Positions 1 through 5,569 are shown, counted from the stretch's first letter. The stretch: 6,085 nt of DNA from Candidatus Faecivivens stercoravium (GCA_018712425.1 DVHA01000232.1:1-6085), one strand, 5' to 3'. The notes: generated by a model not told the origin, from the letters alone. Numbers and translations: made by a program.

Positions 1-1061
1 CCGAAACAAGCGCTGGAGATAGTCTTTGTTTGGAACATGACATTGATTACCACGCCATCGACAATGATCTGCTTCTATATGTCGGCCGGGAGAATTTTAC
101 CGCGTGGCAGGACACCTTAAACGGGTGGGACGGTTATGGCCGGTACCATGAAGAACAGACGATTGGCTCCTTTGTCAACCACTTTGGCATTTCCCGGGAA
201 ACGCTGGTGTCGATGTGCGACTACTACTCCGAAGACCAGCTGGATGCCATCTACTCCGGCGACCAGTCCCAGATCAACGAGGCCTTCTGCGGCGACCTGG
301 CCTATTACAACCCGTCCGACGGCCAGCTCTATTCGATCTACTGGCTCTCCGGTCACACCTATGAAGACTATCGAGAAGCGGACCTGCCCACCATCGAGAT
401 TGACAAAATCCTGACAAGAGCCGGCGAAATGGGCGGGATATATGCCCAGCTGGCCGAAACGGCATGGCTCGAGCAGAGAGAATATGTCGGCGTGACCGAA
501 ACAAGCCCAGTATACGATACCTGTATGGAACATGTTCCCAGCTTTCATGCCGTCCCTTATGAGCTGATTCTCTGGATTGGCACAGATGTGTTTTATGAGT
601 GGGAGGAAACCCTGCCCTATGAAACAGATGAATTTGGTCGTCCAGATGAAGATTTTACAATAGTAGAAGTGGTGGAGCAGTTTAACATTTCCAAAGAAGA
701 TTTTCTGGAAGCAACGCGCAGTTGGATGACCGATGAAGCGATGGATAACATTGGAATGACGCGAGAAGAGTATCTCGAAAAAGTTGGTTATACTGATGCT
801 CAGGTAGACGCCATCTACTCCGGCGACCAGTCCCAGATCAACGAAGCCTTCTGCGGCGACCTGGCCTACTACAACCCGTCCGACGGCCAGCTCTACTCGA
901 TCTACTGGCTCTCCGACCACACAGCCGCCGATTACCAGGCGGCGGGGGTCCCCGTTTCGGAAGTGGAGCGGATTTTGGACGACGCCTCCGCGATGGGCGG
1001 CAGTTACGCCTCCCTCGCCGAAGCGGCCGCCCCGGCGGCAGAAGCTTATGCCCTTGAGTAA
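1..1061 (+). CDS. Repeat-containing hypothetical protein, 5' end outside window
   Basis: The reading frame is open from base 3 to the TAA at 1059-1061, with no stop before the left edge, so the N-terminus is missing. The TTG at 30 could be read as a start but is probably internal: the codons before it (ETSAGDSLCLEH) match an internal segment at 498 onward (ETSPVYDTCMEH). The visible part is two repeat units, about codons 1-165 and 166-352. Each has a segment with the pattern LLLYVG...F..W..TL or LILWIG...F..W..TL, then a short helical-looking stretch containing F(G/N)IS(R/K)E, then an identical 35-residue block (AIYSGDQSQ...IYWLS), then a helical tail ending MGG.YA.LAE. The protein is acidic and rich in Tyr and Trp. 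I see no catalytic motif and do not recognise a function. The C-terminus is Ala-rich. The repeats suggest a binding or structural protein, which is only a guess. The gene ends at a shared terminator facing the next, convergent gene. Confidence 0.8.
   Translation, partial: ETSAGDSLCLEHDIDYHAIDNDLLLYVGRENFTAWQDTLNGWDGYGRYHEEQTIGSFVNHFGISRETLVSMCDYYSEDQLDAIYSGDQSQINEAFCGDLAYYNPSDGQLYSIYWLSGHTYEDYREADLPTIEIDKILTRAGEMGGIYAQLAETAWLEQREYVGVTETSPVYDTCMEHVPSFHAVPYELILWIGTDVFYEWEETLPYETDEFGRPDEDFTIVEVVEQFNISKEDFLEATRSWMTDEAMDNIGMTREEYLEKVGYTDAQVDAIYSGDQSQINEAFCGDLAYYNPSDGQLYSIYWLSDHTAADYQAAGVPVSEVERILDDASAMGGSYASLAEAAAPAAEAYALE
246..351 (+). repeat. Near-identical internal repeat, copy 1
   Basis: These 106 bases match 810-915 at 103 positions. 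The three differences (281/845, 305/869, 332/896) are all third-position synonymous changes, so the encoded 35 residues are identical. The surrounding parts of the two units are only distantly similar in protein and differ strongly in DNA. Confidence 0.93.
810..915 (+). repeat. Near-identical internal repeat, copy 2
   Basis: This is the second copy of the 246-351 cassette, offset by 564 bases and in frame. It follows a visibly more AT-rich stretch (about 560-800) and returns abruptly to GC-rich coding sequence. Unit 2 is about 23 codons longer than unit 1 upstream of the cassette, so the cassette is the best preserved part of the duplication. Confidence 0.93.
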
Positions 1062-1073
1062 CCCCTATATACG

Positions 1074-1111
1074 AAAAAACGGCTGCCCGCCCAGGACAGC
1101 CGTTTTCTTTT
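1074..1111. terminator. Bidirectional intrinsic terminator between convergent genes
   Basis: AAAACGGCTG (1076-1085) pairs perfectly with CAGCCGTTTT (1097-1106) around an 11-base loop. A T-rich tract follows on the + strand (through 1111) and an A-run precedes it, which gives a T-tract on the - strand. It lies 13 bases after the stop of the first gene and just past the end of the opposing TSCPD gene, so it probably serves both. Confidence 0.88.
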
Positions 1112-1114
1112 CGT

Positions 1115-1381
1115 TTATGCGTTTTTCTTTTCCGCCTCAATCGCCTGTTCCAGGGCGTTCGCCAGCTGGTCGGGGCAGGAGGTGGGCTTCATCCCGCAGC
1201 GGATCCCCTTGATGACCTTCACGACCTCTTCCGCCGGGCGGCCGACGCAGAGGGCGGCGACCCCCTGGGTGTTGCCGGAGCAGCCGCCGGTGAAGCGGAC
1301 CTCCTTCACGATGCCGTTTTCCAGCGTGAAATCAATCTTCCGGGAGCAGGTCCCCCGGGGGGTATAGGTATACGATGCCAT
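1115..1381 (-). CDS. TIGR03905-type TSCPD domain protein, four conserved Cys
   Basis: This encodes an 88-residue protein that I recognise as the stand-alone TSCPD family (TIGR03905). The signature TSCPDQLA is at residues 67-74. The preceding GTCSRKIDF (Cys12), FTGGCSGN (Cys34) and GIRCG (Cys62), with Cys69 in TSCPD, give the four-cysteine pattern; Cys45 is extra. In the wider TSCPD group the domain occurs at the C-terminus of class II ribonucleotide reductases, and metal binding by the cysteines is often suspected. The role of this small version is not known to me. The ATG at 1381 is chosen because AAAGGAAG lies 7 bases upstream and the family starts here. The frame extends 21 codons further, but that part overlaps the -10 element and the expected transcript start. 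The gene is single, convergent with the repeat protein and divergent from the AraC gene. The C-terminus is a lysine-rich tail. Confidence 0.92.
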   Translation of the reverse strand: MASYTYTPRGTCSRKIDFTLENGIVKEVRFTGGCSGNTQGVAALCVGRPAEEVVKVIKGIRCGMKPTSCPDQLANALEQAIEAEKKNA

Positions 1382-1405
1382 ATGGGCACTTCCTTTCTGG
1401 TTTTT

Positions 1406-1424
1406 CGGTACCCTTATTGTACCG
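1406..1424. promoter_or_regulatory. Inverted repeat overlapping the -10 of the TSCPD gene
   Basis: CGGTAC (1406-1411) and GTACCG (1419-1424) form a perfect 6-bp inverted repeat with a 7-base spacer that contains most of the -10 element of the TSCPD promoter. Position and symmetry fit a repressor operator. No regulator is identified. Confidence 0.4.
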
Positions 1425-1444
1425 CAAATCCCGGTATCCGTCAA
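1416..1444 (-). promoter_or_regulatory. Promoter of the TSCPD gene
   Basis: Read on the - strand, TTGACG (1444-1439) is followed after exactly 17 bases by TACAAT (1421-1416). This is one base from consensus in each box. The start of transcription is expected near 1409, giving a leader of about 28 bases before the ATG at 1381. Confidence 0.82.
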
Positions 1445-1496
1445 GACGCGCCCGGCCGCCGTGGGGCCGATTTCTGCGGGTTTGTTCAGTTAGCTA

Positions 1497-1525
1497 TTGA
1501 CAACTGTAAGGGACGGCGATATAAT
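1497..1525 (+). promoter_or_regulatory. Consensus promoter of the AraC-family gene
   Basis: A perfect TTGACA (1497-1502), a 17-base spacer and a perfect TATAAT (1520-1525) are present. Transcription should start near 1532, leaving about 135 bases of untranslated leader. GTTAGC at 1489-1494 just upstream of the -35 and its reverse complement GCTAAC at 1546-1551 just downstream of the start flank the promoter and could be operator half-sites. Confidence 0.88.
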
Positions 1526-1535
1526 GGATGGGTAA

Positions 1536-1634
1536 GTTAGAAACGGCTAACCATCCCGGCCGGTTGTCCGCCGGATGGCTGGCGCCCAGGGTGCATCTGA
1601 CCATTCAATACAGTATTTCAGATACACCCTGGGC
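1536..1634 (+). promoter_or_regulatory. Structured 5' leader of the AraC-family gene, three hairpins
   Basis: Three consecutive stems fit in the leader. GTTAG/CTAAC (1536-1540/1547-1551) has a 6-base loop. CCATCC-CGGC with GCCGGATGG (1551-1560/1570-1578) makes nine pairs with one bulged C. GCCCAGGGTG.ATCTG with CAGAT.CACCCTGGGC (1584-1599/1619-1634) is a 16-position stem with a single C/A mismatch and a 19-base loop. No T-tract follows the last stem, so it is not an ordinary terminator. The stem ends 20 bases before the ribosome binding site. The same symmetry in DNA could instead be a protein operator, for example for autoregulation. No known riboswitch class is recognised. Confidence 0.5.
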
Positions 1635-1667
1635 CTAAAAGGTAGATAGGAACAGGTGGAGAAAGCT

Positions 1668-2597
1668 ATGCTGATGGAATATTTGGAAACCTGCCCCCGG
1701 CAGCCTGGCGACCGGATTGTCTTCTCCGGCCCGGCCCCCGGCATCCGCCTCTGCGACTGCGATTTTGCCGCAGGCGGCCCCTTTGCCCCCGGCAGGCTGG
1801 GGGAAGGGCGGTTTGAAGCGGTCTTCTGCCGGTCGGGGCGGCTGACGCTGGCCCTGGCGGCCGGCCGGAGCATCGCGCTGGGGCCGGGGGAGATGCTGCT
1901 CGTCACCTGCGGGGCGCGGCTGACAAAAGCCGGCTTCTCCTTCGGGCGGTTTTCGGGGCTTGCGGCCGGGATTGAGGCGGAGCGGGCAGGGGAGGTCTTC
2001 GCCCACGCCTGCGCGGTGCTCTCGGACGCCCCGCTGGACCTCGGAAAGCTGCGGGAGATCCTCCAGAGCCACGGCGGGGTGATGCGGCTGCGAGAAGAGG
2101 ACTGGAACGCCGGGGTTTTCGCCGCCTTCCGCCAGCTTTCCCCTGACCGGCAGGGGGGCTACTTTGTCTATAAGCTGATCGAGCTGCTTTACCTCCTCTG
2201 CGGACGGGGCGGGGCAGAACTGCCGCCCGGCTGTTACTATGACCCCTACCAGGTGGAGGCGGTGCGGAAGGTACAGGCGTATATGGTCGCCCATTCGGAA
2301 GAGCGGCTGACGATCGCCGGGCTGACCCGTAAATTCCAGCTTTCGCCCACCTTTTTAAAGGCCTGCTTCCGGCAGCTGTACGGCGAGTCGGTTCACGCTT
2401 ACCTCCAGCGCTACCGGCTCCAGCGGGCGGCTTACCTGCTCGCCACCACCCGGGACAGCGTCCTCACCGTCGCCTCGAAGGTGGGGTACGCCGGCACCAG
2501 CCGGTTCGGCGCCGCCTTCAAGGAACTTTATCACATGACCCCCGCCCAGTACCGGCGGGTGTACGGCGGCCGCCGCCCGGAGGGGAATGAGGGGTAG
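1668..2597 (+). CDS. AraC-family transcriptional regulator
   Basis: This encodes a 309-residue one-component transcription factor. The C-terminal 105 residues (about 195-300) are a typical AraC double helix-turn-helix: LTIAGLTRKFQLSPTFLKACFRQLYG is split by a linker helix from SVLTVASKVGYAGTSRFGAAFKELYHMTPAQYRR, with the family hallmark GY....F...FK...G/MTP.QYR. The N-terminal part is a beta-rich sensor-like region (EGRFEAVF...LGPGEMLLV) with cysteines at 9, 29, 31, 54 and 81. The ligand is unknown. The ATG at 1668 is preferred because AGGTGGA (1654-1660) sits 7 bases upstream; a GTG at 1656 would add four residues but has a poorer site. No terminator follows, and the downstream operon starts 117 bases later on the same strand. 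Local control of the metal ATPase operon is therefore a reasonable inference, not something the sequence proves. Confidence 0.93.
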   Translation: MLMEYLETCPRQPGDRIVFSGPAPGIRLCDCDFAAGGPFAPGRLGEGRFEAVFCRSGRLTLALAAGRSIALGPGEMLLVTCGARLTKAGFSFGRFSGLAAGIEAERAGEVFAHACAVLSDAPLDLGKLREILQSHGGVMRLREEDWNAGVFAAFRQLSPDRQGGYFVYKLIELLYLLCGRGGAELPPGCYYDPYQVEAVRKVQAYMVAHSEERLTIAGLTRKFQLSPTFLKACFRQLYGESVHAYLQRYRLQRAAYLLATTRDSVLTVASKVGYAGTSRFGAAFKELYHMTPAQYRRVYGGRRPEGNEG

Positions 2598-2623
2598 GCG
2601 CGCCCGGCGCGGCGGAAAAATGT

Positions 2624-2642
2624 CCAAAACAGCGGGTTTTGG
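2624..2642. promoter_or_regulatory. Perfect inverted repeat upstream of the ATPase operon
   Basis: CCAAAAC (2624-2630) and GTTTTGG (2636-2642) are a perfect 7-bp inverted repeat with a 5-base spacer. It ends 34 bases before the proposed -10 at 2677, a usual place for an activator or repressor site. There is no T-tract, so a terminator for the AraC gene is unlikely. Confidence 0.4.
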
Positions 2643-2673
2643 TCTGAAAACGGCGGCATATTTTCTCCCCAAG

Positions 2674-2682
2674 TGGTATAGT
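2674..2682 (+). promoter_or_regulatory. Probable extended -10 promoter of the ATPase operon
   Basis: TGGTATAGT (2674-2682) is a good extended -10 element, but no convincing -35 lies 16-18 bases upstream (the sequence there is GC-rich). That pattern fits an activator-dependent promoter. Transcription would start near 2689, just before the strong ribosome binding site at 2700-2705. Confidence 0.5.
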
Positions 2683-2713
2683 AACAGGTAAACACGCAGA
2701 GGAGGTGGCTGTG

Positions 2714-2794
2714 ATGAAACAGCATCGTTTCTGGGCCTGGGCCGCGGTCGTCTGCATGGCAATGGCCCTTTTAACCGGCTATAAACATAAATAA
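2714..2794 (+). CDS. 26-residue membrane peptide
   Basis: ATG at 2714 to TAA at 2792-2794 encodes MKQHRFWAWAAVVCMAMALL followed by TGYKHK. A near-perfect AGGAGG (2700-2705) lies 8 bases upstream, which is the main reason to believe the gene; a GTG one codon earlier is in frame. The peptide has a short basic head, an 18-residue hydrophobic segment (about residues 6-23) with two Trp and one Cys, and a basic tail (KHK). It would be a single-pass membrane peptide. It lies first in the operon, 26 bases before the DUF6110-like gene. Its partner is most simply that protein or the ATPase. I do not recognise a named family with confidence. Confidence 0.7.
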   Translation: MKQHRFWAWAAVVCMAMALLTGYKHK

Positions 2795-2820
2795 ACCCAT
2801 CACCAGGAGGAATTTGCCCT

Positions 2821-3096
2821 ATGAATATCTACGGAAAACTCGCACTTTTTATCGGCGGCGCGCTCTTCGGTTCCGCCGGGATTAAGCTGCTCAGCAGCAA
2901 GGACGCCAAAAAGGCCTACACCCATACCACCGCCGCCGTCCTGCGGATGAAGGACGCCGTGATGGAGACGGTCACGTCGGTTCAGGAGAACGCCGCCGAC
3001 ATCCTCGCCGACGCCAAGGACTTAAACGAGACCCGCGCCCAGAACGAGGCGGAAGAGGTCGTCGAGGACGCTTCGGAGGAGAAGGCGGCGGAGTAA
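2821..3096 (+). CDS. DUF6110-like single-pass membrane protein
   Basis: This encodes a 91-residue protein. AGGAGG (2805-2810) lies 10 bases upstream of the ATG. Residues about 5-25 form a small-residue-rich membrane helix with a glycine pattern (FIGGALFGSAGIKLLSS). Next comes SKDAKKAYTHTTAAVLRMKDAVMETVTSVQENAADILADAK, an amphipathic helical stretch, and then an acidic Glu/Ala tail (residues about 68-91). I recognise the pattern as the DUF6110 family, which occurs next to heavy-metal P-type ATPases in Clostridia; this assignment is from memory. A single glycine-zipper helix, a cytosolic helix and an acidic tail encoded beside an ATPase are also the layout of mycobacterial PacL (DUF1490) proteins, helpers of P1B ATPases. 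I see no clear His/Cys metal motif in the tail, only many Glu and Asp. Confidence 0.85.
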   Translation: MNIYGKLALFIGGALFGSAGIKLLSSKDAKKAYTHTTAAVLRMKDAVMETVTSVQENAADILADAKDLNETRAQNEAEEVVEDASEEKAAE

Positions 3097-3113
3097 CCCG
3101 CTGCCGCTTGATA

Positions 3114-3143
3114 AGCCGGGCGCCTATTCCGATGGGCCCGGCT
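3114..3143 (+). promoter_or_regulatory. Leader hairpin ahead of the ATPase gene
   Basis: AGCCGGGC (3114-3121) and GCCCGGCT (3136-3143) form a perfect 8-bp stem with a 14-base loop. It lies between the DUF6110-like gene and the terminator hairpin at 3160-3185. GGGCGC at 3118-3123 can also pair with GCGCCC at 3170-3175 in the terminator, so the two structures could exclude each other. Confidence 0.45.
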
Positions 3144-3159
3144 GTGAAACAGGATATCC

Positions 3160-3185
3160 GGGAGGGCCTGCGCCCTCTCTTTTTT
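3160..3185 (+). terminator. Intrinsic terminator or attenuator in front of the ATPase gene
   Basis: GGGAGGGC (3160-3167) pairs with GCCCTCTC (3172-3179) around a CTGC tetraloop, with one G-T pair, and is followed by six T (3180-3185). This has all marks of an intrinsic terminator, yet it sits inside the apparent operon, with the ATPase ribosome binding site only 6 bases downstream. It should lower or condition ATPase expression relative to the two small genes. Confidence 0.75.
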
Positions 3186-3205
3186 ATGATAAGGGGGATA
3201 TCACC

Positions 3206-5278
3206 TTGAAGTTTACAATCTGCCAACAGTCCACCGGCCGGATGCGGGTGCGGATGGCCGTCCGCCGGATGACCCTCGAGGAGGCCGACCGGCTGGAAGC
3301 ATTCCTCGCCGGCCTGCCGGGGGTGGTGCAGGCGTCCGTCCACGAGCGGACCTGCTGCGCCGTCATCCGGTACACCGGCCCCCGGCAGCCGCTGACCGCC
3401 GCCCTCAGCCGGTTTTCCTATGCCGCCGCCCCGGCCGGATCCGCCGCCCACTCCAGCCGCGCCCTGGGCCGCCGGTATGAGGAAAGGCTCTGCGGGATGG
3501 TGCTCTTTAAGCTCGTCCGGCGGCTGTTCATCCCGGCCCCGGTCCGGACGGCCCTCACCATCCTGCAGGCGGTCCCCTTTGTCCTGAAGGCGGTGCGGAC
3601 GCTCCTGAAGCGGAAGATGAAGATGGAGCTGCTGGACGGCATTTCGATCTTCATCTCACTCCTCCGCCGGGACTTCGCCACCGCCAGCTCGGTCATGTTC
3701 CTCTTAAAGCTGGGGGAACTGCTGGAAGAGTGGACCCACAAAAAGTCGGTCGACGACCTCGCCCGCTGCATGTCCCTAAACGTCGACAAGGTCTGGCTCC
3801 AGCGGCCGGAGGGGGAGGTCCTCGTCCCGATCGGCGAGGTGGTCCCCGGCGACCTCGTCGCCGTCCGGACGGGCGGGGTGGTGCCGCTGGACGGCGACGT
3901 CGTGGAAGGGGAGTGCACCGTCAACCAGTCCTCCCTCACCGGCGAATCGGTCCCCGTCCTCAAACGCCCCGGCTCCCGCCTCTACGCCGGGACGGCCGTC
4001 GAAGAGGGCGGCTGCGTCTTCCGGGTGCTGAGCGGCTCGGGGGAGGGGCGGTACGACAAGATCGTCCGGATGATCGAACAGTCGGAAAAGCTGAAGTCGG
4101 GCGCCGAGCTGAAGGCCGCCGGCATCGCCGATAAACTGGTGCCCTATACCCTCGGCGGGAGCGTCCTCACCTACCTTTTGACCCGCAGCCTCACCCGGGC
4201 GCTGTCGGTGCTGATGGTCGACTTCTCCTGCGCCCTCAAGCTGGCAATGCCCCTCTCGGTCCTCTCGGCCATGCGGGAGGCGGGCCGGCGGCAGATCACC
4301 GTCAAGGGCGGCCGGTTCCTCGAGGCGGTCGCCGCCGCCGACACCGTCGTCTTCGACAAGACCGGCACCCTCACCCGCGCCTGCCCCGCGGTCGCCGGGG
4401 TCATCCCCTTCGGCGGCCGGAAGGAGACGGAGATGCTCCGGCTCGCGGCCTGCCTGGAGGAGCACTTCCCCCATTCGATGGCCGCCGCCGTCGTCCGCGC
4501 CGCCAAGGAGCGGGGTCTCCAGCATGAGGAGATGCACTCGAAGGTCGAGTACATCGTCGCCCACGGCGTCGCCTCGCAGGTCGGGGAGGAGAAGGTGGTG
4601 ATCGGCAGCGCCCACTTCGTCTTCGAGGACGAGGGCTGCACCGTCCCCGAAGGGGAGGAATGGAAGTACGACGCCCTGCCGGCCGAATATTCCCACCTCT
4701 ACCTCGCCATCGGGGGAAAACTCGCCGCGGTCATCTGCATCTCCGACCCCCTCCGCCCCGAGGCCAGGGCGGTCGTCGCGGGGCTGCACGCCCTCGGCAT
4801 CCGGAACGCCGTCATGCTCACCGGCGACAGCGAACGCACCGCCGCCGCCATCGCCCGGGAGGCCGGGGTGGACAGCTTCCAGGCGGAGCTGCTGCCGGAG
4901 GACAAGGCCGCCTATATCCGCAGGCTCCGGGAGGAGGGCCACACCGTCATCATGCTGGGGGACGGGGTGAACGATTCGCCCGCCCTCTCGGCCGCCGACG
5001 CCGGGATTGCGGTCAGCACCGGGGCCGCCATTGCCCGGGAAATCGCCGACATCACCGTCTCGGCCGAGGACCTGCGGGAGGTCTTGGCGCTGCGGGAGCT
5101 GGCGGAGGCGCTGATGCGCCGGATCCGGCAAAACTACCGGCTGGTCATCGGGATAAACGGCGGGCTGATCGCGCTGGGGGCGCTGGGGGTGCTCCAGCCG
5201 GCCGCCTGCGCCCTGCTCCATAACCTCTCGACCGTCGGCATCAGTTTGAAGAGTATGACCCGCCTGCTGGACGAATAA
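3206..5278 (+). CDS. Heavy-metal P-type ATPase (P1B-like)
   Basis: This encodes a 690-residue ATP-driven metal pump of the cytoplasmic membrane; ion and direction are unknown. The start is TTG at 3206, with AAGGGGG (3191-3197) 8 bases upstream and no better in-frame codon. Residues 1-75 look like a degenerate HMA domain without CxxC. Membrane segments lie at about 97-130, 143-172, 310-350 and 645-685. The actuator domain carries TGES at 245-248. The phosphorylation site is DKTGTLT at 384-390. The ATP-binding region has HFPHSMA (420-426) where most P1B pumps have SEHPLA, and HGVAS. The hinge has TGD (539-541) and GDGVND (585-590). HNLSTV (672-677) marks the last helix. The ion-site motif is DFSCALKLAMP at 339-349: Cys342 aligns with the second Cys of CPC, while the first Cys and the Pro are Phe and Ser. 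All catalytic residues are intact, so the gene should be active. It ends at a terminator. Confidence 0.94.
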   Translation: MKFTICQQSTGRMRVRMAVRRMTLEEADRLEAFLAGLPGVVQASVHERTCCAVIRYTGPRQPLTAALSRFSYAAAPAGSAAHSSRALGRRYEERLCGMVLFKLVRRLFIPAPVRTALTILQAVPFVLKAVRTLLKRKMKMELLDGISIFISLLRRDFATASSVMFLLKLGELLEEWTHKKSVDDLARCMSLNVDKVWLQRPEGEVLVPIGEVVPGDLVAVRTGGVVPLDGDVVEGECTVNQSSLTGESVPVLKRPGSRLYAGTAVEEGGCVFRVLSGSGEGRYDKIVRMIEQSEKLKSGAELKAAGIADKLVPYTLGGSVLTYLLTRSLTRALSVLMVDFSCALKLAMPLSVLSAMREAGRRQITVKGGRFLEAVAAADTVVFDKTGTLTRACPAVAGVIPFGGRKETEMLRLAACLEEHFPHSMAAAVVRAAKERGLQHEEMHSKVEYIVAHGVASQVGEEKVVIGSAHFVFEDEGCTVPEGEEWKYDALPAEYSHLYLAIGGKLAAVICISDPLRPEARAVVAGLHALGIRNAVMLTGDSERTAAAIAREAGVDSFQAELLPEDKAAYIRRLREEGHTVIMLGDGVNDSPALSAADAGIAVSTGAAIAREIADITVSAEDLREVLALRELAEALMRRIRQNYRLVIGINGGLIALGALGVLQPAACALLHNLSTVGISLKSMTRLLDE

Positions 5279-5301
5279 ACGGCCCGCCCCCAACAGAAAA
5301 C

Positions 5302-5330
5302 AGCCCGCGCTTTTCCCGGCGCGGGCTTTG
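5302..5330. terminator. Terminator after the ATPase gene
   Basis: AGCCCGCGC (5302-5310) pairs perfectly with GCGCGGGCT (5319-5327) around an 8-base loop. The T-tract on the + strand is short (TTTGG), whereas on the - strand the stem is followed by TTTTC. It begins 24 bases after the ATPase stop and probably ends the operon. Confidence 0.78.
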
Positions 5331-5415
5331 GCTGCCGATAAACGGTTACTGTATGTGCGAACCGGCGCTGGCGCCAAAGCCGCAAAAGGACGTGCGCAGA
5401 TTATAAGTTTAGGAT

Positions 5416-5437
5416 CGACCCCTTTTTAAAGGGGTCG
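5416..5437. repeat. Perfect 10-bp hairpin
   Basis: CGACCCCTTT (5416-5425) pairs with AAAGGGGTCG (5428-5437) with only two bases between. In RNA the central A/T pairs would open into a larger loop. No T-tract follows. Confidence 0.8.
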
Positions 5438-5444
5438 CGGGAAT

Positions 5445-5465
5445 GGAAGGGGCAGAGCCCCTTCC
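5445..5465. repeat. Perfect 9-bp hairpin
   Basis: GGAAGGGGC (5445-5453) pairs with GCCCCTTCC (5457-5465) around an AGA loop. It follows the preceding hairpin by 7 bases, and a run of T (5477-5481) begins 11 bases later, so a weak terminator is possible but not typical. Confidence 0.78.
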
Positions 5466-5569
5466 CAGGCGGGGACTTTTTGTACTTCTGAAGCTTTTCA
5501 CAGTTCCTGCACTTAAACTGAAGCGTGCGCAGCACCAAAATAATGCCCAAAAGTACTTTTTCGACAGGC

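Noticed and set aside
117..920. Long - strand frame opposite the repeat protein
   Set aside because: It owes its length to the codon bias of the + strand gene, has no ribosome binding site, and shows repeated segments only because the opposite strand is repeated.
30..1061. A complete 343-residue gene starting at TTG 30
   Set aside because: The frame is open to the left edge and the preceding codons match the start of the internal repeat, so the TTG is internal and the gene is truncated by the window.
1584..1634. Strong hairpin read as a transcription terminator
   Set aside because: No T-tract follows on either strand, and it lies between a consensus promoter and the gene that promoter serves.
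3776..5377. 533-residue - strand frame opposite the ATPase
   Set aside because: This is a GC-rich antisense shadow of a clearly functional ATPase gene. The composition is low-complexity Gly/Asp/Val and no family is recognisable.
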